Source: Acidimicrobiaceae bacterium
GTDB taxonomy: Bacteria; Actinomycetota; Acidimicrobiia; Acidimicrobiales; RAAP-2
Length of the DNA stretch: 49,398 nucleotides
Direction of reading: 5' to 3'
Assembly: GCA_027449885.1 (NCBI GenBank)
Contig: DAIDKS010000042.1
Location: forward strand, 1-49,398
Shown: in pieces, positions 31,497 through 39,202 of the stretch
How the letters are laid out: every line of letters begins with the position of its first letter
Numbering within the stretch: position 1 is the first letter of the stretch
Position numbers and translations under genes: made by a program
The notes under the pieces: model-generated
Database searches by the model: none
What the model was told of the DNA's origin: nothing
Seen by the model: only the letters and a program-made list of their open reading frames with translations

Positions 31497-32744
31497 CTAG
31501 TCTGCCAGGATTTCCGCGTCCTCCCGGGGCGTGCCCGGGGCTCCCCGCCACGACGATCGCGCCAGGGCGACCCCCAGGGTGGCCAGGCCGAGGGCCCCGG
31601 CGCCGACGGCGCTCACCACGCGCACGCCGACGTGGCGAGCCTCGGCGGACTGGATGAGGGCACCGACCGGATAGGCGACGGACATCGCCAGCTGGTAGAG
31701 AGCGATGATGCGAGCCCGCTCGCGAGCGGGGGCGTGCAACTGCACCGAGGTGTTGAGTCCCGTGAGGACGCCCACGTAGCAGCCGCCCAGAATCACGAGG
31801 GCCCCGGCCGCCCACCCGAGGTCGGGGGCGCTGGCGTAGGCTAGCGCGCTCGCGATCGCGCCGATCAGCGACCCCCGCAGAACCGTCTCGCGCGACGTGC
31901 GCCGCGCCACCGCCGGGGCCGTGAGCGCCCCGACCACCGCGCCGATCCCCTGCGCGGTCACGAGCGCCGAGGTGCCGAAACGTCCCGCCCGCAGCACGTC
32001 GATCGCCATCGCCGGGATGAGGGCGATGAACGGGCTGAGGGTGAGCGACACCACGGTCACGGCGATGATCGGCTGGCGACACCCCGCGACGGACCAGGCC
32101 ACGCGAGCCCCCTCTCGCAGCTCGCGCCACGGCCGGGGGCTCTCGGACCGGGCGGGGCGCGGCGCGCTGCGAACGAAGGCGAAGGCCACGACGACGACGA
32201 CGAAGGTCGCCGCGTTGATGGCGAAGGCCACTCCGGGCGACCCGAGGGCGAGCGCCCCGGCGGCGAGCACCGGTCCGACGACGCGGCCGAGGTTGAACTG
32301 GGCGGACGCCAGTGAGACGGCCGCCAGGACCTCGCCCTCGTCCACCAGGTCGCGCAGGAGCGACTGCCACGCCGGCCAGCCCGCGGAACTCGCCAGGCCC
32401 TCGCCGATCGCGAGCTCGACGGCGAGGGTTGGGCTGAGGTGTCCGGTGAGCGACGCGACGGCGAGGGCCCCCGACGTTCCCGCCATCACCAGGTTGCAGG
32501 CCTGGATCCACCGTTCCCGACGCCACCGATCGGCGACCACGCCGCCGAGGGGTGAGCCGATGACGCTCGGTAGCCAACCCGCCAGGGTGACCAGACCGAG
32601 CCAGATCGGGTCGTGGGTGGTGACCGTGAGGTAGACGCCGAGGGCGACCGACTGCATCCACGTCCCGATCGACGAGACGAAGGCCGAGGACCAGGCGAGC
32701 AGGTAGGCGCGGTGTCGCAGGGGGGCGAGTGACGCGACGGCCAT
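31497..32744 (-). CDS. MFS transporter, EntS-like (MFS_3) group
   Basis: A 415-residue integral membrane protein with about 12 segments, opening PLRHRAYLLAWSSAFVSSIG, the arrangement seen in EntS-like exporters. The loop 2-3 motif is PLGGVVADRWRRERW. Members export siderophores, drugs or metabolites; the substrate is unknown. The tail is soluble and polar. ATG 32744 is preceded by GAGGGG, and TAGCGT (32753-32758) is a possible -10. It heads a minus-strand run with gabD1, a cysteine desulfurase, mnmA and ligA. The strong hairpin at 32772-32806 separates it from yceI upstream. Confidence 0.85.
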   Translation of the reverse strand: MAVASLAPLRHRAYLLAWSSAFVSSIGTWMQSVALGVYLTVTTHDPIWLGLVTLAGWLPSVIGSPLGGVVADRWRRERWIQACNLVMAGTSGALAVASLTGHLSPTLAVELAIGEGLASSAGWPAWQSLLRDLVDEGEVLAAVSLASAQFNLGRVVGPVLAAGALALGSPGVAFAINAATFVVVVVAFAFVRSAPRPARSESPRPWRELREGARVAWSVAGCRQPIIAVTVVSLTLSPFIALIPAMAIDVLRAGRFGTSALVTAQGIGAVVGALTAPAVARRTSRETVLRGSLIGAIASALAYASAPDLGWAAGALVILGGCYVGVLTGLNTSVQLHAPARERARIIALYQLAMSVAYPVGALIQSAEARHVGVRVVSAVGAGALGLATLGVALARSSWRGAPGTPREDAEILAD

Positions 32745-32771
32745 GGCCCCTCACGCTACCGGCGCGGGAAA

Positions 32772-32806
32772 TGACGAGAGCCGGGGCGACGCCCCGGCTC
32801 TCGTCA
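32772..32806 (-). terminator. 16-base-pair perfect hairpin after yceI
   Basis: TGACGAGAGCCGGGGC (32772-32787) and its exact complement (32791-32806) are separated by three bases. It lies 16 bases after the yceI stop codon. There is only a short T-run (ATTTCCC) after it, so it is a GC-type terminator without a proper U-tract, as is common in actinobacteria. It isolates the MFS-gabD1 unit from yceI. Confidence 0.85.
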
Positions 32807-32821
32807 CGATCGCGATGCGGC

Positions 32822-33367
32822 TTAGGCCTGCTTCGCGGCCTCCACGTTCAGCTCGATGACGACCTTGTTGCCGACCACCAGAGCGCCGTTCTCGAGTGCG
32901 CCCTCGAAGTTGACGCCGAAGTCGCGACGGTCGATCTCCGCGCGGGCCTCGAAGCCGGCGACGGTCACGCCGGGGGCCATGCCGGCGCCCGAGCCGAGGT
33001 ACTCGAGGTCGAAGCTCACGGCCTTGGTGACGCCACGAATGGTGACGTCAGCGATCAGCTCGAAGCGGTCGCCACCCTTCGAGGTGACGCTCGACGAGAC
33101 GAGACTCAGCGTCGGGTGGTTCTCCAGGTCGAGGAAGTCGGCGCTCTTCAGGTGGCCGTCACGCATCTCGTTGCCCGTGGTGATGCTGGCGGCCTGGGCC
33201 GTCGCCTCGACGCGCGTCGTCTCGAGGGTCTCGCCGACCGTGATCGTGCCGCCGAACTCGGTGAAGGTGCCGCGGACCTTGGCGGCCACCAGGTGACGGG
33301 CCACGAAGGCGATCGACGAGTGGACCGGGTCGATGGTGTAGACGCCGGGGGTGGGGAGGTTGCTCAT
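32822..33367 (-). CDS. YceI-family lipid-binding protein
   Basis: A 181-residue lipocalin-like beta-barrel protein of the YceI family, which binds isoprenoid or other amphiphilic lipids. The family start PGVYTIDPVHSSIAFVARHL is followed by KVRGTFTEFGGTI, a DGHLKSADFLDLENHP stretch, DVTIRGVTKAVSFDLEY and RRDFGVNFEGAL. There is no signal peptide, so this copy is probably cytoplasmic. ATG 33367 is chosen; the frame runs far upstream across the marR gene but only as a shadow. It is divergent from marR, and its promoter (TTGACA, 18 bases, TATACT) overlaps a dyad that is probably the MarR operator. A strong terminator follows. Confidence 0.93.
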   Translation of the reverse strand: MSNLPTPGVYTIDPVHSSIAFVARHLVAAKVRGTFTEFGGTITVGETLETTRVEATAQAASITTGNEMRDGHLKSADFLDLENHPTLSLVSSSVTSKGGDRFELIADVTIRGVTKAVSFDLEYLGSGAGMAPGVTVAGFEARAEIDRRDFGVNFEGALENGALVVGNKVVIELNVEAAKQA

Positions 33368-33412
33368 GTGGGACGTGTCTCCTAGGTAGTGGACGATGGG
33401 TGTTGCTCCCTC

Positions 33413-33442
33413 AGTATAGTTGCTGATGCAATTATTTGTCAA
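33413..33442 (-). promoter_or_regulatory. yceI promoter
   Basis: On the minus strand a perfect TTGACA (33442-33437) is 18 bases from TATACT (33418-33413), the best sigma-70 promoter in the window. Transcription should begin near 33406, leaving a leader of about 40 bases. The -35 and the spacer lie within the MarR-type dyads. Confidence 0.85.
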
Positions 33443-33461
33443 ACAGTTATTGCACCAGCAC
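33420..33461. promoter_or_regulatory. Probable MarR operator between yceI and marR
   Basis: TGCTGATGCAATTA (33421-33434) and TTATTGCACCAGCA (33447-33460) form an inverted repeat with 12 of 14 matches. Each arm also holds its own small dyad, TTGC-N4-GCAA (33420-33431) and TTGC-N4-GCAC (33450-33461), so two regulator dimers may bind. The centre is TTTGTCAAA. One arm covers the yceI spacer and the other the region where the marR -35 should be, so one protein could repress both genes. Confidence 0.75.
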
Positions 33462-33469
33462 ATAAATGC

Positions 33470-33475
33470 TAGGCT
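33470..33475 (+). promoter_or_regulatory. -10 box for marR, leaderless
   Basis: TAGGCT is followed by six bases and the marR GTG. There is no ribosome-binding site. The matching -35 position (TTATTG, 33447-33452) lies in the right arm of the operator, consistent with autoregulation. Confidence 0.6.
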
Positions 33476-33481
33476 GGTGCC

Positions 33482-33937
33482 GTGGCGTTGACCGACTTCT
33501 GCCCCTCCCACGACGAGAAGGTCCAGCTCTTCGGGCTCCTTCTCGAGGTGAACGCCCGCCTCGCGCGCGATCTCGGGGCGACCCTCGAAGCCGAGTGCGA
33601 GCTGCCCCTCGCCTGGTTCGAGGTCCTCCTCCGCCTGCGCCGAGCCCCCGAGGGACGGCTCCGGGTCTCCGAGATCGCCGACGCGATCGTCCACTCGAAC
33701 GGAGGGACGACCCGTCTGGTCGACCGCATGGAGGCGGCCGGGCTCGTGGCGCGTCGGATGTGCCCGTCGGACCGACGCGCCGTGCACGTCGCCATCACCG
33801 GCGACGGGGACGCCCGCCTCGACGAGGCGCTCGCCGTGCACGTCGCCTTCCTCGACGCCAGCCTCGGACGGCACCTCGACGCCACGGAGCGCGCGACGCT
33901 CGGAATGCTCCTCGGCAAGCTCCGCGACGCGGACTAG
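33482..33937 (+). CDS. MarR-family transcriptional regulator
   Basis: A 151-residue winged-helix repressor. The N-terminal dimerisation helix is followed by the DNA-binding core: LRVSEIADAIVHSNGGTTRLVDRMEAAGLVARR, with recognition helix about residues 78-91. The wing reads CPSDRRAVHVAITGDG and the C-terminal dimer helices follow. MarR proteins usually release DNA on binding phenolic ligands or on oxidation; the inducer is unknown. It probably controls the divergent yceI and itself through the dyads at 33420-33461. The start is GTG 33482, six bases after TAGGCT. The stop shares CTAG with the ileS stop on the other strand. Confidence 0.9.
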   Translation: MALTDFCPSHDEKVQLFGLLLEVNARLARDLGATLEAECELPLAWFEVLLRLRRAPEGRLRVSEIADAIVHSNGGTTRLVDRMEAAGLVARRMCPSDRRAVHVAITGDGDARLDEALAVHVAFLDASLGRHLDATERATLGMLLGKLRDAD

Positions 33938-36900
33938 AGCCGCGCCGCCCAGACGCGCGCCGAGCGCCCGTCGTCGAGGTCGAGGACGAGACCCTCTCCG
34001 TCGCCCGGGGTGGTGAGCACCTCCTGGGCGAGCACCTCGGCCGCCAGGGACGGGAACGAGTCCGCGAGGTCTTCGAGACCCGTGACGTGTAGGCGGATCC
34101 GGTCCGCCACGTCGAAGCCGGACGCCTTGCGCAGGTCCTGCACCTGACGTACCACGTCGCGCAGGAGACCCCGACGTCGCAAGTCGTCGTCGAGCGTGAG
34201 GTCGAGAGCGACCACCTCCGCGCCGTCGCGGGAGACGGCGAAGCCCCCCTGACTGCGCACGCGCAGCTCGAGCTCGTCCGGACCCAGGGCGAAGGTCCCC
34301 GTGGACAGGCGAACCTCGACGGACTCCCCGGCCTCGAGTGCGCGGGCCGCCGCCGCCGCGTCGAGAGCGCTCAGGGCGCCGCGCAGCTCCTTCACGGCCT
34401 CGCCGAGTCGAGGGCCCACCGTGCGGAAGTTGGGCACCAGCTCGAAGTTGAGCACCTGGGCGAGATCGTGCTCGTACTCGAGCGCGTCGACGTTGAGCTC
34501 GTCCTCGACCACGCCGTCGGGCGGACGTACGGCCCCCGGAGGGAGGAAGACGAGAGCGCGCGCCAGGGGCTGGCGAACCTTGACGCCGGCCTCGGCTCGC
34601 GCGGCGCGGCCGAGGGACGTCAGCCGGCGAGCGCTCTCCATCGACGCCTCGAGCGCCGAGTCGATGCGAGCGTCGTCGATGACGGGCCAGTCGGCCAGGT
34701 GGACCGAGTCGTCGTCGCCCCGTCCGGTGAGCGCCCGATAGAGGTAGTCGGCGAGGAACGGCGTGAACGGTGCCAGCAGCAGGCTCACCCGTACGAGGAC
34801 CTCGTGCAGCGTCGCCTGGGCACTGAGGGAGTCACTCGCCGGGGCGTCCGGGTCGGTACGCCAGAAGCGGCGCCGACTTCGGCGCACGTACCAGTTGGAG
34901 AGGTCGTCGACCAGCTCGGCCAGGGCGTCGGTGCCGCCGAGGGGCTCGTAGCCGTCGAGCGCCGCCTCCACCCGGCGGGTCACGTTCTCCGCCCGCGAGA
35001 GGATCCAGCGGTCGAGCTCGCCGCGCTCAGCGGCCGGGGGGACCGCCGGATCGGTCGGATCGAAGTGGTTGAGCGACGCGTAGGTCGAGAAGAAGCTGAA
35101 CGTGTTCCAGAGGGTGGCCAGCGTTCCGCGCAGCGACGCGTCGATCGCGCCGAGTCCGGCGCGCGTCGAGGTCCACGGCGAGCCCTGCGAGAACATCCAC
35201 CAGCGCAGGGGATCGGCCCCGCGGGTCGTGAGGACCGTCCACGGGTCGATCACGTTCCCCACGGACTTGCTCATCTTGCGGCCCTGCTCGTCCACGATGT
35301 GGCCCAGGCAGAGGACGTGCTGATAGGGCGTGTGACCGAACACCAGGGTGTTCACCGCGAGCAGCGAGTAGAACCACCCGCGCGTCTGGTCGATCGCCTC
35401 GGCGACGAGCTGGGCGGGGAACTGGAAGGCCTCCGCGCTCCCCGGACGGTGCGGGTAGCCGACCTGAGCGGCCGGCATGGCCCCGGAGTCGAACCACGCG
35501 TCGATGACGGGCTCCACTCGTCGGGCCGGCGTGCCGCACTCCGCGCAGGCGATCTCGACCTCGTCGATCGCGGGCCGGTGAGGGTCGAGTCCCGCGAGGT
35601 CCCGACCGGCTCGCTCGGCGAGCTCGGCGAGCGAGCCGACGCAGGTCGCGTGACCTTGCGCGCAGCGCCAGATGGGTAGGGGGGTCCCCCAGAAGCGGTC
35701 ACGGGAGAGGGCCCAGTCGACGTTGTTGGCCAGCCACTCGCCGAATCGCCCCTCGCGGATGTGCTCGGGGTGCCAGTCGATCGTCGCGTTCTCCGCGAGG
35801 AGCTGATCCTTCAGACGGCTCGTCGCGATGTACCAGCTCGGCTTGCCCCAGTAGATGAGGACGGTCCCGCACCGCCAGCAGTGCGGCAGCGAGTGCGCGT
35901 ACTCCATGCGGCGCAGCAGCCGTCCCCGCCGCTCCAACTCGTCGTTGATCGCGTGGTTCGCCTCCCGCACGGGCACGCCCTCGAGCCAGCCCACGGCGGA
36001 GGTGAAGGCACCGTCGGGGCCGACGGGGTTGAGGGTGGGGAGGCCGTTCGCCCGCGCTACCTGGCGGTCCACCTCTCCGAAGGCCGGCGACTGGTGCACG
36101 AGTCCGGTCCCGTCCTCGGTCGTCACGTAGTCGGCCGCGACGACGCGGCAGGCGTCGACGCCCTCGGGCAGGGCCACGTCGTCGAACGGACGCTCGTAGT
36201 GCAGGCCGACCAGGGCGGAGCCGGGCACGACTCGCTCGGCCCGAGCGTCCTCGCCGAGGACGGAGGCGACCAGCGCACTCGCCAGGACCGTCCCGTCCAC
36301 GACCGCGTACTCGACCTCGGGGTTCACCGCGACCGCGACGTTGGCGAGCAGGGTCCAGGGGGTCGTCGTCCACACGAGCAGCTCACGGACGTCCCCGAGG
36401 CCGTGGGCGGCGCCGTCGGTCACCGGGAGGCGCACGAAGCAGCTCTCGTCGACCTCGTCGGTGTAGACGCCGGGCTGGCCCAACTCGTGGCTGGAGAGCG
36501 CGGTCCCGCAGCGGGGGCAGTACGGGACGACCTTCAGGTCCTCGTAGAGGAGTCCGCGCTGGAAGAGCTGCTGCAGCTGCCACCACACGGACTCGACGTA
36601 GGACGGGTGGAACGTGTAGTAGGCGTTCTCCATGTCCGTCCAGTAGCCGATGCGCTCGGTCAGCCGCTCGAACTCGTTGACGTACGTGAGGACCGACTCG
36701 CGGCAGAGGCGCGCGAACTCCGCCACGCCGACCTCGTTCTCGATGGCCCGCTTGCCCGAGATCCCGAGCTGCTTCTCCACCTGGACCTCGACCGGCAGTC
36801 CGTGGGTGTCCCATCCCGCGCGCCGCGCGACGAAGCGCCCCCGCATGGTCTGGTACCGACAGAAGAGGTCCTTGTACGCGCGCGCCCACACGTGGTGCAG

Positions 36901-37065
36901 ACCCGGCATGCCGTTCGCGGTCGGAGGTCCCTCGTAGAAGACCCAGGGCTCCGCGCCCTCACGCTGGGCCATCGAGCGGGCGAAGACGTCGTGCGCCTTC
37001 CACCGGGCCAACTCCGCCTCTTCTATGCGCACGAAGTCAAAATCGGGACTGACGGGCTGAAACAC
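33934..37065 (-). CDS. ileS: Isoleucyl-tRNA synthetase, type 2, with GLHH in place of the HIGH motif
   Basis: Charges tRNA-Ile. The 1043-residue protein resembles Thermus-like and eukaryote-like (type 2) enzymes: FYEGPPTANGMP, then YKDLFCRYQTMRG and AGWDTHGLPVEVQVEKQLG. The class I signature HxGH reads G55-L-H57-H58, i.e. GXHH. The KMSKS loop is intact (GRKMSKSVGNVIDPW). The editing domain (WTTTPWTLLANVAVAVNP) is present, as are a cysteine-rich insertion (CAECGTPARRVE) and the C-terminal anticodon-binding part. Type 2 enzymes resist mupirocin; the swapped motif is reported to make resistance extreme. GTG 37065 has GGAGGA five bases before it; the open frame upstream is a shadow. There is no room for a T-box leader (47 bases). 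Confidence 0.95.
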   Translation of the reverse strand: MFQPVSPDFDFVRIEEAELARWKAHDVFARSMAQREGAEPWVFYEGPPTANGMPGLHHVWARAYKDLFCRYQTMRGRFVARRAGWDTHGLPVEVQVEKQLGISGKRAIENEVGVAEFARLCRESVLTYVNEFERLTERIGYWTDMENAYYTFHPSYVESVWWQLQQLFQRGLLYEDLKVVPYCPRCGTALSSHELGQPGVYTDEVDESCFVRLPVTDGAAHGLGDVRELLVWTTTPWTLLANVAVAVNPEVEYAVVDGTVLASALVASVLGEDARAERVVPGSALVGLHYERPFDDVALPEGVDACRVVAADYVTTEDGTGLVHQSPAFGEVDRQVARANGLPTLNPVGPDGAFTSAVGWLEGVPVREANHAINDELERRGRLLRRMEYAHSLPHCWRCGTVLIYWGKPSWYIATSRLKDQLLAENATIDWHPEHIREGRFGEWLANNVDWALSRDRFWGTPLPIWRCAQGHATCVGSLAELAERAGRDLAGLDPHRPAIDEVEIACAECGTPARRVEPVIDAWFDSGAMPAAQVGYPHRPGSAEAFQFPAQLVAEAIDQTRGWFYSLLAVNTLVFGHTPYQHVLCLGHIVDEQGRKMSKSVGNVIDPWTVLTTRGADPLRWWMFSQGSPWTSTRAGLGAIDASLRGTLATLWNTFSFFSTYASLNHFDPTDPAVPPAAERGELDRWILSRAENVTRRVEAALDGYEPLGGTDALAELVDDLSNWYVRRSRRRFWRTDPDAPASDSLSAQATLHEVLVRVSLLLAPFTPFLADYLYRALTGRGDDDSVHLADWPVIDDARIDSALEASMESARRLTSLGRAARAEAGVKVRQPLARALVFLPPGAVRPPDGVVEDELNVDALEYEHDLAQVLNFELVPNFRTVGPRLGEAVKELRGALSALDAAAAARALEAGESVEVRLSTGTFALGPDELELRVRSQGGFAVSRDGAEVVALDLTLDDDLRRRGLLRDVVRQVQDLRKASGFDVADRIRLHVTGLEDLADSFPSLAAEVLAQEVLTTPGDGEGLVLDLDDGRSARVWAARL

Positions 37066-37112
37066 GGGATCCTCCACTGGCCCCCAATGGTACGCGCCCG
37101 ACTCGCGAGCCC

Positions 37113-37772
37113 TCAGCGCCCGAAGGCCTCGTCCAGCCACGGCTCGTCGAGGTCGGCGAGCGAGGAGAGGACGAGATCGGCCAGCGCGAACTCCGGCAGG
37201 GCCGCGTCGCTCGCCGCCGGCACGGCCACCACGCGCATGCGCGCCGCGCGCGCGGCGATCACGCCCAGCGCGGAGTCCTCGAAGACGAGGCAGTCGGTCG
37301 GGGCGACGTCGAGCGCTCGCGCGGCGCTGAGGAAGACGGCGGGGTGCGGCTTGCCGAAGTCCTCGGCGTCGGCCGACCGAATGACCGCGAAGTCCTCGCG
37401 CAGGCCGAAGTGGTCGAGGGCCCGGTGGATCAAGGGCCGTGGAGTGGAGCTCGCGAGTGCCACCGCCCCCCGCGCTCGGGCCATCTCGATGGCCCGCTCG
37501 GCTCCGGGCAGCAGCCGACCACGCTCCTCGATCAGGTCGCCGACCCGACCGAGGAGGCGGGCCACGACCTGGTCCGGCGTCGGCCCCGACCACGGGTAGC
37601 GCCCGTACCAGTAGCGCACCACCTCGTCGACGTACATCCCCTTGGTCGAGCGATCGGCCTCCTCGAGCGGCACACCGAGCTCCCCGAAGATCTCGAGCTC
37701 GGCGACGTGCCACAGGACCTCGGAATCGATGAGGAGGCCGTCCATGTCGAACACGGTGGCGCGCAGGTGCAT
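37113..37772 (-). CDS. HAD-family sugar phosphatase, HxpB/YniC-like
   Basis: A 219-residue haloacid-dehalogenase-type hydrolase. Motif I has the nucleophile D9 and acid D11 in VFDMDGLLIDSE, motif II the Ser in ALASSTPRP, motif III the Lys in DFGKPHPAVF, and motif IV the acids in VFEDSALGVIAARAA. Overall it is very similar to Escherichia coli HxpB (YniC), which dephosphorylates hexose and 2-deoxyglucose 6-phosphates. ATG 37772 begins the family N-terminus; the upstream extension of 14 residues is not needed. It lies upstream of ileS with 47 bases between, and diverges from the GNAT gene. Confidence 0.88.
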   Translation of the reverse strand: MHLRATVFDMDGLLIDSEVLWHVAELEIFGELGVPLEEADRSTKGMYVDEVVRYWYGRYPWSGPTPDQVVARLLGRVGDLIEERGRLLPGAERAIEMARARGAVALASSTPRPLIHRALDHFGLREDFAVIRSADAEDFGKPHPAVFLSAARALDVAPTDCLVFEDSALGVIAARAARMRVVAVPAASDAALPEFALADLVLSSLADLDEPWLDEAFGR

Positions 37773-37793
37773 TCCGCCACTCTGGCACAGGCC

Positions 37794-37799
37794 TACCCT
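37794..37799 (+). promoter_or_regulatory. -10 box for the GNAT gene, leaderless
   Basis: TACCCT is followed by six bases and the GTG at 37806. No ribosome-binding site is present. Confidence 0.45.
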
Positions 37800-37805
37800 C
37801 GTCCC

Positions 37806-38744
37806 GTGACCCACGTCCGGCGCTCACGCGCCCGCGATCACGTCGAGGTGGCGTCCCGGATCGCCGCACGGCTGCGCCGCGCGCGCCGGACGCGCCCGTC
37901 CATCGACGACTCGCTCGACGGCGATCGCCTGCTCGGCGACCTCGCGGTCACCCCCTACTGGGTGGCCGTCCGTCGTCGTCGGATCGTCGGCCACCTCGCG
38001 GGTCAACTCCTCGACGACGGGATCTCCCCCGCCTACTGGGTCGGACTCGACGGCCTCAGCTACGACGACCCCACCGTCCTCGAGAAGATCCTCGCGCGGG
38101 CCGTCCGCGCCGTGCGACGTCGGGGGGTGGTCGACTGGCACGTCACGGTTCCCGACGACGCGCGCGAGATCGCCGCCCTCGCGCCCTACGGCTTCACCCC
38201 GACCCAACGCCTCGGCACCCTCTCGCGCGTCGTCCCCGAACGCGGGGCGCCTCCCGACGTGCGCTACCGGCGCGCGGGCGCCGACGCGGAGTCCCTCCTC
38301 GCTCGGGCGAGCGACCTCGTCGACCTCGCCCGGGGCGTTCACCCGACCGCGCCCGCGGAGCCGCTCGACCCGACCATCCTCACCTGGGTCGCCGAGACGG
38401 ACCGGCCCCTCGGCGTCGCGGCGGCCTTCCCCCGCCTCGATCAGCGCGGCGTGAGACCGGGCACGTGGCACCTCACGACGGTCGCCGTCGAGCCCGCCAC
38501 GCGGCGCCGGGGCGTCGGACGCGCGCTGGTCACCGCCCTCGTCGAGGACGCACGTCGCCACGGCGCTCGGGCGATCGACGTGACCTGGGACCCGACCGAC
38601 GCGACCGCGTCGTCCTTCTGGCGAGCCCTCGGCGTCGAGGAGACGACCGTGGTCGCGAGCGCCGCCCTCGCTACGCCAGCAGCGCCTCGATGGCCCCGAC
38701 GAGCGCCGGGTCCTCCGGCGTCACCTGCGGGGCGAAACGGGTGA
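37806..38744 (+). CDS. GNAT-family N-acetyltransferase-like protein with two GNAT-like halves
   Basis: A 312-residue protein. The C-terminal half (about 155-285) is a typical GNAT fold: LTTVAVEPATRRRGVGRALVTALVEDARRHGA carries the acetyl-CoA pyrophosphate loop RRRGVG, then VTWDPTDATASSFWRALGVEE. The first half has a similar layout (WVAVRRRRIVGHLAGQL, then AVRAVRRRGVVDWHVTVPDDAREIAALAPYGF) but lacks the acetyl-CoA loop, suggesting a degenerate duplicate. The acceptor is unknown. It starts with GTG six bases after TACCCT. The last 24 codons are antisense to the 3' end of the glutathione peroxidase gene and give a Pro/Arg-rich tail that is probably not part of the fold. Confidence 0.75.
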   Translation: MTHVRRSRARDHVEVASRIAARLRRARRTRPSIDDSLDGDRLLGDLAVTPYWVAVRRRRIVGHLAGQLLDDGISPAYWVGLDGLSYDDPTVLEKILARAVRAVRRRGVVDWHVTVPDDAREIAALAPYGFTPTQRLGTLSRVVPERGAPPDVRYRRAGADAESLLARASDLVDLARGVHPTAPAEPLDPTILTWVAETDRPLGVAAAFPRLDQRGVRPGTWHLTTVAVEPATRRRGVGRALVTALVEDARRHGARAIDVTWDPTDATASSFWRALGVEETTVVASAALATPAAPRWPRRAPGPPASPAGRNG

Positions 38745-39153
38745 TCGATCCGTCCGGGGCGACGAGGAACTTCTCGAAGTTCCAGCGAACGTCCCCGGTG
38801 TACCCCTCGGCGTCGGCGACCTCGCACAGCTCGGCGTAGATCGGGTGGCGGCCCTCGCCGTTCACCTCGATCTTCTCGAAGAGCGGGAAGGTCACCCCGT
38901 AGGTGGTGGAGCAGAACGTCTGGATCTCCTCGGCCGTCCCCGGCTCCTGGCCGAGGAACTGGTTGCAGGGGAATCCGACGACGCTGAAGCCTCGCTCGGC
39001 GTAGCGCCGCTGCAGGGCCTCGAGCCCCTCGTACTGGGGAGTGAGGCCGCACTTCGAGGCGACGTTCACGATGAGGACGGTCCGACCACGGAAGGAGTCG
39101 AGTGACGACGGCTCCCCGGACAGGCGGCTGACGGTGTGTTCGAAGATGCTCAC
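38671..39153 (-). CDS. Glutathione peroxidase-family, probably thioredoxin-dependent peroxidase
   Basis: A 160-residue cysteine (non-selenium) GPx that reduces hydrogen and organic peroxides. The peroxidatic cysteine is C35 in VNVASKCGLTPQY; FPCNQFLGQEPG supplies Q65, and RWNFEKFLV the Trp and Asn of the catalytic tetrad. C81 in IQTFCSTTYGVTFPLF is where the resolving cysteine lies in thioredoxin-linked GPx, so thioredoxin is the likely reductant rather than glutathione, which actinobacteria usually lack. The start is GTG 39153, six bases after TAGGGT. It is divergent from the quinone oxidoreductase gene, and its 3' end overlaps the GNAT gene by 74 bases. Confidence 0.92.
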   Translation of the reverse strand: MSIFEHTVSRLSGEPSSLDSFRGRTVLIVNVASKCGLTPQYEGLEALQRRYAERGFSVVGFPCNQFLGQEPGTAEEIQTFCSTTYGVTFPLFEKIEVNGEGRHPIYAELCEVADAEGYTGDVRWNFEKFLVAPDGSITRFAPQVTPEDPALVGAIEALLA

Positions 39154-39159
39154 GGCGCG

Positions 39160-39165
39160 ACCCTA
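39160..39165 (-). promoter_or_regulatory. -10 box for the peroxidase gene, leaderless
   Basis: TAGGGT on the minus strand is six bases before the GTG start, with no ribosome-binding site. The divergent TATGCT box for the oxidoreductase gene is only 24 bases away, so the two promoters may be controlled together. Confidence 0.5.
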
Positions 39166-39189
39166 GCGGGAGCGTTGCGCCGCGACCCC

Positions 39190-39195
39190 TATGCT
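39190..39195 (+). promoter_or_regulatory. -10 box for the quinone oxidoreductase gene, leaderless
   Basis: TATGCT is followed by seven bases and GTG 39203. The upstream in-frame ATG (39191) is part of this hexamer, so it cannot be the start if the promoter is real. Confidence 0.55.
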
Positions 39196-39202
39196 CCCCG
39201 AC

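Noticed and set aside
37066..37112. T-box leader upstream of ileS
   Set aside because: T-boxes control ileS in many actinobacteria, but only 47 bases separate ileS from the previous gene and no T-box core sequence is present.
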